DNA of 10,629 nt from Bifidobacteriaceae bacterium (GTDB lineage Bacteria; Actinomycetota; Actinomycetes; Actinomycetales; WQXJ01), in NCBI GenBank assembly GCA_031266115.1, contig JAISBQ010000138.1, forward strand, positions 1-10,629, in the 5' to 3' direction. The translations under genes were made by a program, and so were the position numbers. The notes below the pieces were generated by a model. It had not been told where the DNA came from. It saw only the letters and a list, made by a program, of their open reading frames with translations, and did not search any database. Position 1 is the first letter of the stretch, and every line of letters starts with the position of its first letter. This document shows, in pieces, positions 1 to 9,300 of the stretch.

Positions 1-3000
1 GATCCCGCCGATGTCCCGCAACCGGAGTTGGCGCACGATCTCTTCGGCGGCCTCCAGGTTGTTGCGGGTCACCGTCTCTTCCAACGTCCCGCCGGACCCG
101 GTGAACTTGCCCGTGTTGACATCGACCACGGTCATCGCCTCCGTGCGGTCGATCACCAGAGATCCACCGGAGGGAAGCCACACCTTGCGGTCCAGAGCCT
201 TCAGGAGTTGCTCGTCGATGCGGTGGCGGGCGAACACGTCGCCCGGACCGTCCCACGGCTCCATACGGGAGGCGAGGTCCGGTGCGACTTCGCCGATGTA
301 GGAGGAGATCTGCTTCCACGCGCCGGACCCCTGGACCACCAGCGAGGTGAAGTCCTCGTTGAACACGTCCCGGATCACCCGGATGGCCACATCTGGCTCC
401 CCCTTGAGGAGCGCCGGCGCATGGGCCTTGGTCGATTTCGCCTGAATCTGTGCCCACCGGTCAGTCAGGCGCGCCATGTCGGCGGTCAGATCGGCTTCGC
501 TCGCACCCTCGGCCGCGGTTCGCACAATCACGCCCGCTCCTTGCGGCACGATCTTCTTCAGGAGCTTCTTCAGCCGACTGCGTTCGGAGTCAGGCAGTTT
601 GCGCGAGATCCCGGTCATCCCCCCGCCGGGCACCAGCACCATGTGCCGTCCAGCGAGCGTGATCTGCGAGGTCAACCGCGCACCCTTGTGGCCAATCGGA
701 TCCTTGGTGACCTGCACCAACACGGCATCGCCGGACTTCAGGGCATCCTCGATCCTGCGTGGCTGGCCGGACATGCCTGCCGCATCCCAGTTGACCTCCC
801 CGGCATACAGCACGGCGTTGCGAGTCTTGCCGATGTCCACGAAGGCCGCCTCCATGGACGGCAGCACGTTGTGAACCCGACCCAGGTAGACATCGCCCAC
901 CAGGGTCGATTGCGCGTGGCGGGACAGGTAGTGCTCCACGAGGATCCCGTCTTCCAGCACCGCGATCTGCGTGCGTCCCTCGAGTTCGCGGACCGCCATC
1001 ACCCGATCGACAGACTCGCGCCTGGCGAGGAATTCCGATTCGGTGATGACCGGCCTGCGCCGTCCCGCGTCGCGTCCCTCGCGCCGCCGCTGCCGCTTGG
1101 CCTCCAACCGCGTGGAGCTGGTGAGGCCGGTGACCTCGTCCGCGACCGACTCGGACGTCCGCTCGCCCCTCCGGCGCCGCCGGCGACGGTGAGATGTTCC
1201 AGAGTCCGGATCGTCGTCCCCTGCGGACGATGACGGCCCAGCCTCAGCCTCTACCGTCGTCTCCTCGCTGCGGCCGCGACCCTTGCCACCCTTGCCGCGC
1301 CCGCCTCGGCGACGCGGCTTGCCCGGCCCTTCCTCGCCGCCATCCGCCTGTGAGGCATCGGCAGGCTGTTCCCCGCCGGACTGAGCTGACGGCTCTTGCG
1401 GCGGCGCATCGGACGCGGGTGAGGCATCCGGTGTCTTTGCCGAGGAGACCCCAGCGGCGTCTTTGGCCTTGTTCTTGCCCTTCTTCTTGCCGGTGGCCGG
1501 CGTCTTCTTGGTCCCAGTTCGGGGACCGGCATCGGCGCCCTCAGCCGGGCCGAGATCGGCCCCGACCTCGTCGGCGTTGTCGCTGGGCACCGGCGCCTCG
1601 GGGCGGTGCGCCGGCGGCGGTGTCACCAACTCCGGGGCTTGGAAGAGCAGGGCGGTCATGGGAAGGCGGGGTGCGCCATCGGCGGCGACCGGTGCGGCTG
1701 GGCGCTGGGTGGGGGGCAACGCCGATGGCTGCGACAGCCTTGGCTGCTGGCTGAAAGGCCCGGCGGGCGTGATCCCCGGCGGGACGACGGCGTCCGGGAT
1801 AGCCGCGGGCGCGGCTGCCGGCTCCGGCGATGCGTCGGGCCCGCCACCCGACACGGTGGCTTGGTCTGGGAGTGCCGCGGGACGGGCGGCCCGTGCGCGG
1901 GCTCTCTTGGCGGGCTTGGGATCAGCCGGCGCCGCGACATCGGTCCCCGTCGCCGCGGGAACGGCGTCGCCGACTGCGCTGGACAGCTCGGCAAGGGCCG
2001 CGACGGCCTCAGCTGCCCGTGCGGAGCGGCTGGAGGGGGTCGACACCTCGTTGGCCTTGCCGGCAACGTCCGTCGTGGCGGCGACGGCGCGCGAAGTCTT
2101 GGCTGACCTGGCCTTCCGTGTGGTTGTCTTGGTCGCCGGCGCAGGCCGGGCCTCGGCATCGCGCTCGGCGGGCGGTTGTTCAGCACGTGCGCCCGGCAGA
2201 TCAACGTCGAGCGCCACGTCGGACGGATCGGGGACAGAGCCACTGTGCGCACCCGTGACTCCCGGATCCCCATCTGAGGCCACCGGCGAGGCTGGCGCCG
2301 CGGCAGCACGGCGGCGACGCGTGGACGGCGCCGCGGGCTCGGGCCCGCCCGAGGCCGCGGCCGTGGCTCGTGTGGCACGGCGGGCCTTGGGCGCCGCCGC
2401 ACGGCCACTCGCGGGCGGCGCGGATTCCGGCGGGGTAGCCGATTCGGAGGGAGCGGACGGCCCGGCGACAGCGGTCGATGCGCCATCGGCGGCGGGGGCC
2501 GGCACGGCCGGGGCGGCCAGGGCGGCTGGTTGGGTGGCGGGGGTCGATGCCGGAGCCGTCGCCCGTCTGCGCGGCCGCACGGGCTTGGTCGGCGACGGAT
2601 CGGCGATGAGATGAGGGTCCGCGAGGGGCGCGGGCGAGGCGTCGGCACTGGCCGCGAGCGGCTTGTCGAACGATTGGCTGGGTGACGGCGACGCGGCGGC
2701 GGGGGCCTTGGCTCGCGAACGCCTCGGTCGAGCGGGGGGAGCCTCGCCGTCGCCGACCGCGGCAGGGGGGTCCGCGGTGCCGACCGCGGCAGGGGGCACA
2801 GTGGCATCGGCATCGGCGGGCGGCGATGTGGCGCGGCGGGAGCGGGCGGTAGACCGGGCCTTGGGCGCGGTCTCGGGTGTCGCGGTGGCAGTGCGGGACG
2901 AGCGGCGGGCCGCCACCTTTTCCTCGTGCTGCGCCACGGCTGCCGTGAGGTCAACGAGTTGGTCGAGTTGTGCGGTCGGCTCAGACTTGGCGGCCGTCCG

Positions 3001-3054
3001 CCGGGGGGCGCGCTTCGCACGCGCAGGCGAAATAGGTTCAGTGGTTTCGGTCAT
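1..3054 (-). CDS. rne: Ribonuclease E (Rne/Rng family), 5' part; gene runs off the window
   Basis: Endoribonuclease that cleaves single-stranded RNA in mRNA decay and rRNA/tRNA processing; metal-dependent and stimulated by 5'-monophosphate ends. In the window: 1,018 codons, open to the edge. Residues 1-680 are a low-complexity Ala/Pro/Ser extension with scattered Arg patches, a Lys-rich stretch (515-531), an RGG-like stretch (581-595) and seven Arg in a row (623-629). Homology to the E. coli catalytic half starts near residue 683: RNase H-like start, S1 domain about 716-800 (VGDVYLGRV, MEAAFVDIG), 5' sensor about 800-893 (VIVRTA; R845-T846 match E. coli R169-T170), then the DNase I-like part with LPSGGSLVID and VVDVN, D978 matching catalytic D303. 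The last residues, QLRLRDIGGI, stop just before the second catalytic Asp; the Zn-link cysteines also lie outside. ATG at 3054 has a GAGG SD six bases upstream, and an in-frame TGA lies at 3184-3186. A long N-terminal extension is usual in actinobacterial RNase E. Confidence 0.97.
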   Translation of the reverse strand, partial: MTETTEPISPARAKRAPRRTAAKSEPTAQLDQLVDLTAAVAQHEEKVAARRSSRTATATPETAPKARSTARSRRATSPPADADATVPPAAVGTADPPAAVGDGEAPPARPRRSRAKAPAAASPSPSQSFDKPLAASADASPAPLADPHLIADPSPTKPVRPRRRATAPASTPATQPAALAAPAVPAPAADGASTAVAGPSAPSESATPPESAPPASGRAAAPKARRATRATAAASGGPEPAAPSTRRRRAAAAPASPVASDGDPGVTGAHSGSVPDPSDVALDVDLPGARAEQPPAERDAEARPAPATKTTTRKARSAKTSRAVAATTDVAGKANEVSTPSSRSARAAEAVAALAELSSAVGDAVPAATGTDVAAPADPKPAKRARARAARPAALPDQATVSGGGPDASPEPAAAPAAIPDAVVPPGITPAGPFSQQPRLSQPSALPPTQRPAAPVAADGAPRLPMTALLFQAPELVTPPPAHRPEAPVPSDNADEVGADLGPAEGADAGPRTGTKKTPATGKKKGKNKAKDAAGVSSAKTPDASPASDAPPQEPSAQSGGEQPADASQADGGEEGPGKPRRRGGRGKGGKGRGRSEETTVEAEAGPSSSAGDDDPDSGTSHRRRRRRRGERTSESVADEVTGLTSSTRLEAKRQRRREGRDAGRRRPVITESEFLARRESVDRVMAVRELEGRTQIAVLEDGILVEHYLSRHAQSTLVGDVYLGRVHNVLPSMEAAFVDIGKTRNAVLYAGEVNWDAAGMSGQPRRIEDALKSGDAVLVQVTKDPIGHKGARLTSQITLAGRHMVLVPGGGMTGISRKLPDSERSRLKKLLKKIVPQGAGVIVRTAAEGASEADLTADMARLTDRWAQIQAKSTKAHAPALLKGEPDVAIRVIRDVFNEDFTSLVVQGSGAWKQISSYIGEVAPDLASRMEPWDGPGDVFARHRIDEQLLKALDRKVWLPSGGSLVIDRTEAMTVVDVNTGKFTGSGGTLEETVTRNNLEAAEEIVRQLRLRDIGGI
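2752..2796 (-). repeat. 18-bp direct repeat pair within the rne N-terminal extension
   Basis: Two identical 18-bp copies (plus strand gccgaccgcggcaggggg) lie at 2752-2769 and 2779-2796, offset by 27 bp or nine codons. On the coding strand they give two PPAAVG segments in the Ala/Pro-rich extension of RNase E. The offset is in frame, so copy gain or loss would only lengthen or shorten the disordered segment. It looks like a simple slippage duplication in low-complexity DNA. Confidence 0.75.
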
Positions 3055-3069
3055 CGGGTTCCTCAACCC
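3055..3069 (-). promoter_or_regulatory. rne ribosome binding site held in the loop of a small hairpin
   Basis: Read on the minus strand the bases are GGGTT-GAGG-AACCC-G followed by the ATG at 3054. GAGG is a good Shine-Dalgarno core six bases from the start codon and supports this start. GGGTT and AACCC are perfect reverse complements, so the SD forms the four-base loop of a five-pair stem (3065-3069 with 3056-3060) ending one base before the ATG. The SD and the pairing are read directly; any role in translation control is inference. Confidence 0.7.
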
Positions 3070-3115
3070 TGCCGCGCAGCCCCTGCACACCGAGATGCCG
3101 AACGGCTGTGTCGTT

Positions 3116-3141
3116 GTGAACCCGCCCCGTTCACGGGCGGG
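3116..3141 (-). promoter_or_regulatory. Two interleaved dyads in the rne leader
   Basis: Dyad 1 is GTGAAC (3116-3121), seven bases, GTTCAC (3129-3134). Dyad 2 is CCCGCCC (3121-3127), seven bases, GGGCGGG (3135-3141). They overlap, so as RNA only one can form at a time. As DNA, dyad 1 has the form of an operator for a dimeric repressor. No T-run follows on the minus strand, so this is not an ordinary Rho-independent terminator. It lies 62-87 bases upstream of the rne start. The symmetry is certain; the function is not known. Confidence 0.5.
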
Positions 3142-3321
3142 AAACGAAGTCTGGATGCCTGGCGCGCGCAACGTACGCGCTGCTCAGGACGATGGCGCCG
3201 GGCGCATCCATCGGAGCCGCGCCGAACCCATCGGACCGCCGGACCAGTGTGCCGGGCCCAACGGCCTCAGTGAGTATCCCACGGCCACCCACCGATGGCG
3301 AATGCACCGCGCCGCGGGAGC

Positions 3322-6300
3322 CTACTTGACGGTGAGTTTGAGCACTTTCGATGTCCGGGGCGCCACTTGGTTGTTGCCGCCGTAGGTGATGGTGATCGTG
3401 TACTTGCCCTTGGGAAGCTTCGGCAGGCGGATGGATGCGGACCCCGTGACCTTGTTGACCTTGACCTTGACGCTCTTGGTCTTCACGACCTTCTTGGTCT
3501 TCGCATTCGTCACCGTGACCTTGGCCCTGCCAGACGGTGTAGCGACGCCAGATCCCTTCACCGAGACCTTGACCGACGCCGCGGTTGTCGCGGACACCGA
3601 TGACTTGGCGAGTGTCGCCGTGATCTGCGGAGCCATCCTCGCCGACGTGTGACCTGGCCTCACAGCCGTGTCGCCGGCATAGTCCACGGTCACCGAATAC
3701 GAGCCGTTCTTCTTGGCGAGCTTGACGGGGAGCGTCACCGTGGCCCGGCCGCCTGTCAGGTCGGCGGTGATGGACCCTTTGGTCTTGTTGACGGTGTAGC
3801 CGATGGTGACGGAACCCGTGGGAACTGGGCCGTTCGGGGCGGTCACGACGATGTCGATCACGGGCTTCTTGCCCGGTTTCGTGGAGGCCGTCTTCACGGT
3901 GGCCGTCACGACCGAATCAACCACGTGTGCGGTCGGCGTCTCATGCTCTGACGCCCCTAGCCCGCCTCCGGTTGACCCGCCGGTGCCCCCTCCCGCGGGA
4001 TCGCCCGGTGTGGGCGCGTCGGGGGTCTGGGATTCGTCACCCGGGGATGAAGGGTCGGTGCCACCGGTCCCGCCCGTGCCCGGATTGTTCGGGCTTGACG
4101 GGCCACCGTCTCCGGTGTCCGCCGGGTCGGGAACGCCAGGATCGGGATCATCGGGGTCGGGACCACTGGGGTCCTGAGGGTCGGGATCCTCGTCAGGATC
4201 CTCGTCTCCGGGGTCGGGAGGTGTCGGTTCGTCATCGCCGGGATCGGAGGCGTCCAGAATCACGGTGACGATGGCGGTCACCACCGCTGAGGAGAATCCC
4301 GGGCGTATGCCCGTCGCCTGGACGGTGAAGACACTGCCCGCCCCGGCCGTCGCCGGGATGGTGAAGGTGGCTCCCGTGGCGAGTGGCGTGGCACTCGTGT
4401 CGGTTCCCGCAAACCACCGGACCTCCACGGTCTCGGCCGACGGAGAAAACACGTCGGCCGGTCGGGCCACCGTCACCGTGTTGCCGGCGTAAGGCGATCC
4501 CTCGACGGTGAGTTCACCGATGGTCAGGGAACCGGCCACGACGACAATCGTGGCGATTGCCGTGCTCGGGGTGTAGCCGGGCGCGGCGATCGTCGCAGCA
4601 GCCGTGTATTCGCTCCCCACGACCGCGGTAGTGGGAATGTCGAATTCGGCGGTGGAGGACACTTTGGCTCCCGCGGTCCCATCGCCGGCGTACCAGGCGT
4701 AGGAGATGTCGGGCGCCACGGGAGTGGATGGATCGAGCGATGCGCTGGCGGTGACCGTCTGACCTGGCCATGGATGGCCATTGACGCTCACGACGCCTTC
4801 CGGGATGGTCCCTGCGGAGGTCGCGATGGTCTCGGTGATGGTCAGGTCGCCGTAGCCGATGGCGGTGGCCGTCACCTCGACGGTGAACTCGCTGCCCACC
4901 GGTGTGGTCGAGGGGATCGCCAGGTCCGGCGCCGAGGCCAGCACGGGGCCTGTCGCGGTATCACCGGCGTACCAGGCGAAGGACACATCGGACACGGTCG
5001 GCGTGAACGAGGCGGAGGGCGCCACCGCGGTAATGGTCCGGCCGGCCCACGCCGCACCGTCGATGATCACGGTTCCGCCGTCGATGACACCCTGGTCGGT
5101 GATGAAAACCTCTGTGACGGTTCGGTCGCCATATCCGCTCGCCGTGGCGGTCGCCGCGACAGTGAACTCGCTGCCCGATGGCGTACCCGCGGGGATCTCG
5201 AACGCGACGCCCCGTCCCAGGGGTTCGCCTGCCGTCGACCGTCCGGAGTACCAGGCATACGAGACATCGGACGCCGGCGGGGTGAACGCGTCTGCCGAGG
5301 CGGTCACCGTCCGCGCAGCCCAGGGTTCGCCGGTCACACCTACCGACCCGTCCGCCATCACGCCCTCGACCGTCGCGACGGTCTCGGTGACGGTCAGCGG
5401 AACATGGCCGGGCACCGTCGCCGTGACGGCCACGGTGAACTCGCTACCCACACGCGTATGGGCAGGAATGTCCAGTTCTGCGGTCCGCGAGAGCGGGTCT
5501 CCCTGCACTTCACCGCCCTCATACCAGGCGTAAGACACCGTGGTGGCCGCTGGGATGAACGAGTCGAGCGGGGACGAGGCGCTGACGGTCCGGCCGGCCC
5601 ACGGATCACCCGTGATGGTGACCGTACCCCCGGTAGCCACGCCCGGGACCGTCTTGATGGTGGTGACAAGGATTCGTTCCTTGTAGCCGTGCAGCCTCGC
5701 CGTGGCCTCCACCGTGAACTCGCTACCCACCGGCGTGCCAGGCGGGATCTCCTGCACGGCGGTCTGCGACAGCTCCGCACCTTCCGCGAGGTTGCCCGCA
5801 TACCAGACGTACGAGACGTCGGATACCTGCGGCGTGAACGATTCGCCGCCGGCCCGCGCGGTCACGGTGTTGCCGGCCCACGCATCGCCTGAGACGTGCA
5901 CAAGGCCACCGAGGATCGCCCCCAGGGTCGTCTCGATCGTCGTCGACACGGTGTGGGGACCGTAGCCGGGCACGGTGGCGGTCGCCACCACGGTGAACTC
6001 GCTACCCACATCGGTCTCGGCAGGAATGGTGTACTGCGCGTCATTGCTCAGCGCCTCGCCCTCGGTCGCCTCGCCCGCGTACCACGCGTACGAGACCGAC
6101 GACGCTGGTGGTGTGAACGATTCAGCCGAGGCGGTCACTGTTCTGCCTGCCCACGCTTCGCCCGTCACCTCGATCGAGCCGCCGGTCATGGCGCCTGGCC
6201 GCGTCGTGATCGTCGCCGTCGCCGTCGCCGGACCGTATCCGACGCGCCCCGCGGTGGCGACCACCGTGAACCGGCTGCCCACGCTCGCATCTGCGGGGAT

Positions 6301-9300
6301 TGCGAATTCTCTCGAGGTGGCCACCGGGTCGCCGTCCACGGCATCGTCGGGATACCACGCATAGGACATCGAGGTGGCGTCGGGGGCAAATCCTCCTGCT
6401 GACGCGGTCACGGTCAGCCCCGCCCACGGCTCGCCATCCACGTCCACCTCGCCGTCCGACATCGTGCCTTGGACTGTCTCGATGACTGCCTTGACTGTCC
6501 GATCGGCGTAACCGTTCACTGTGGCGGTTGCCGCCACCGTGAACTCGGTTCCCACTGGTGTGCCGGCGGGGATCGCGTAGGAGGGCTCGGTGCCCACGGG
6601 CTCGCCGAGCGCGAGGTTCCCCGCGTACCAGGTGTAGGAAACGGACGATGCCGCAGGCACGAACGAATCGACATCCGCCGTCGCGACGATCGCCCGGTCC
6701 GCCCACGCCAAGCCGTTCACCGAGACGCTGCCACCGTCCACCGTGCCCAGGGTGGTCTGGATGGTAGTGGTCACCGTCCGCGGACCATATCCCGGCACCG
6801 TGGCGGTTGCCACCACCGTGAACACGGTGTCCACGGGTGTGTCAGGCGGAATCGTGTACTGCGGTTCATCGCCCAACACGTCACCGTCGGCCGCCTCACC
6901 TGCGTACCAGGCGTAGGTCACCGATGTCGCCGCAGGGGTGAACGAACCGGCCGCCGCGGACGCCGTGACCGTCCGCCCGGCCCATGGCACACCGTTCACC
7001 GACACCACGCCACCAACCATCGATCCCTCGACCGTCCGAATCGTCTCGGTCGCCACCACCGGCCCATATCCAGACCGCCTCGCAGTTGCCGCCACCGTGA
7101 ACACGGTGTCCACCGGCGTGGACACCGGAATCATGAACTCGGCCCCCGCACCAACCGGATCCCCCATCACGGTGCTGCCCGCATACCAGGCATAGGACAC
7201 CGACGTCGCCTCCGGATCGAACGACCCAACCTCAGCCGACGCCGTCACCGTCCGTCCAGCCCACAACTCACCATCGACCACAACCTCGCCACCGTCCATG
7301 GTGCCTTCAACAGTCTTGACCACCGCCTTGACCGCCCGATCGGCATACCCCGGCACCCTGGCCCTCGCCGCCACCGTGAACTCCGAACCCACCGGCGTAT
7401 CCCACGGAATCTGCAGCTCAGCACCAGTGCCCACAGGCTCTCCGAGCGCGAGATTCCCCGCATACCAGGTGTAGTAGATCGATGACGCCGCAGGCACAAA
7501 TGACCCAGCCGATGCTGTCACGGCCCGCCCGGCCCACGCCTCACCATCCACCACAACCTCGCCGCCGTCGATCTCGCCTTGAACGGTCTGGATGGTCTCG
7601 GTCACCGTGTGCGGTCCATACCCAGGCGCCATGGCTGTCGCCGCCACCGTAAACTCGGTGCCCACTGGCGTCCACGCGGGAATCGTGAACTCGGCCGATG
7701 ACGCTAACGCCTCACCATGCGCCTCGCTCCCCTCATACCAGGAATACGACACTTCGGTCGCCTCAGGGGTAAACGACCACGTCCCTGCGGATGCGGCCAG
7801 AGTTCGCCCAGCCCAGCGCTCACCGCCCGCCACCACGGCGCCTCCAACAATCGTCCCCTCGACGGTCTGGATAGTCTCGGTCACCGTCAGATCGGCGTAT
7901 CCCGGAACCGTCGCCGTCGCCGCCACCGTGAACTCGGTGCCCACCGGCGTCCCGAGCGGGACCACGAACGCGGCACCATCACCCACCGAGTCGCCCGTCG
8001 CCTCGTCGCCCGCGTACCAGGCATACGACACCTCGGATGCCACCGGCGTGAACGACCGGGCCGCCGCGGACGCGACCAGAGTCCGCCCGGCCCACACCTC
8101 ACCATCCACCACAACCTCGCCACCATCGATCACACCCTCGACGGTCTGGATGGTCTCGGTCACCGTCAGATCGGCGTAACCCGGAACCGTCGCTGTGGCT
8201 GCCACCGTGAACTCGGTGCCCACCGGCGTGGCAGACGGAATCTCTACCTCCGCCGAGCGAACCATGAGCGCGTCATCGTCCACCGCGCCGCCCCGGTACC
8301 AGGCATACGAGACCGAGGTCGCTTCCGGTGTGAAGGACCACGTCCCCGCGGACGCGACCAGGGTCCGCCCGGCCCACCGTTCACCGTTCGCCACCACGGC
8401 GCCGCCGACAATGGTCCCCTCGACGGTCTGGATGGTCTCGGTCACCGTCAGATCGGCGTAACCCGGAACCGTCGCTGTGGCCGCCACCGTGAACTCGGTG
8501 CCCACCTCAGTGCTGGCATCAATCGGCAACGACGCACCCGTAGCCAACGGCTCACCCTCCGCCCTGTCACCCGCGTACCAGACATACGCGATCCCTGATG
8601 CCTCAGGTGTGAAGGATCCGGCCGATGCCGTGACCGTCCGGCCGGCCCACGCCTCGCCGGCAACCAGGACCTCACCATCGTCGATCTCACCTTCGACGGT
8701 GTGGATGGTGTCGGTCACCGTAGCCGGACCATACCCAGCCACCGTGGCTGTCGCCGTCACGGTGAACTCGGTGCCCACCTCGGTGCCAGGCGGAATCTCC
8801 AACGCCGCCGCACGGACTATCAGCGCGTCATCGTCCACCTCATCGCCCGCATACCAGGCATACGACACTCTGGTCGCCTCGGGTGTGAACGGCCCGGCCG
8901 ACGCCGTCACCGTACGCCCGGCCCACACCTCACCGGCCACCAGCACCTCGCCACCATCGATCTCACCCTCGACGGTCCGGATGGTCTTAGTCACGGTGCA
9001 CGGGGCATGTCCGGGCCGCGTCGCGGTCGCCGCCACGGTGAACTCACTGTCCGCGGGCGTACCGGGCGGAATCGTGAACTCAGCGTTCGCGCTCAACCGT
9101 TCGCCCCTCGCGGCAGGTCCGGCATACCAGACGTACGAGACCATGGACGCTTCAGGGTCGAAGGATGTGGTCTCGGCCGATGCCGTCACCACGCGACCGG
9201 CCCACAGCACGCCGTCCACACGGACCGATCCGCCCTCGATCATCCCCTCCGCACTCGTGATGGTCGCGGGCACTGTCTTGTCCGCGTAGCCGGGCACCGT

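Larger units (their letters stand above)
3055..3321 (-). other. Intergenic region between the giant repeat gene and rne
   Basis: 267 bp without a gene. It must hold the 3' end of the large gene's transcript and probably the rne promoter. Visible: the SD hairpin (3055-3069), the interleaved dyads (3116-3141), an imperfect GC-rich hairpin around 3191-3208 (GATG/CATC ends around a GCGC stem), and an 8-bp direct repeat CCATCGGA at 3208-3215 and 3228-3235, 20 bp apart. I see no strong stem followed by a T-run on the minus strand and no good paired -35/-10. The best -10-like hexamer is GATACT (3278-3273), with only a poor TTCGCC 18 bases upstream of it. Confidence 0.6.

Noticed and set aside
28..2614. 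Long plus-strand open frames (28-1233, 1463-2614) opposite rne
   Set aside because: They are antisense to a frame that reads as unmistakable RNase E over its whole catalytic part. Their products are low-complexity with no recognisable domains, as expected from high-GC shadows.
1690..2770. G6 runs in the rne extension as phase-variation tracts
   Set aside because: Runs of six are common in DNA this GC-rich, and switching an essential gene such as rne off would not be tolerated.
1656..3020. 454-residue minus-strand open frame at 3020-1656
   Set aside because: It is a different frame inside rne. Its product is almost only Pro, Arg and Ser, while the frame from 3054 continues into conserved RNase E sequence.
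3116..3141. H-type pseudoknot formed by the two interleaved dyads
   Set aside because: The connecting loops would be 0, 1 and 0 bases, too short to cross the grooves of 6-7 pair stems. Alternative hairpins or a DNA operator are more likely.
3273..3302. GATACT as a -10 element for rne, with TTCGCC 18 bases upstream
   Set aside because: The -35 is poor and the site lies over 200 bases from the start codon. It cannot be separated from chance in this sequence.
3919..4090. Sortase-type sorting signal in the Gly/Pro-rich linker
   Set aside because: No LPXTG-like motif is followed by a hydrophobic stretch and basic tail. Two folded domains follow the linker instead.
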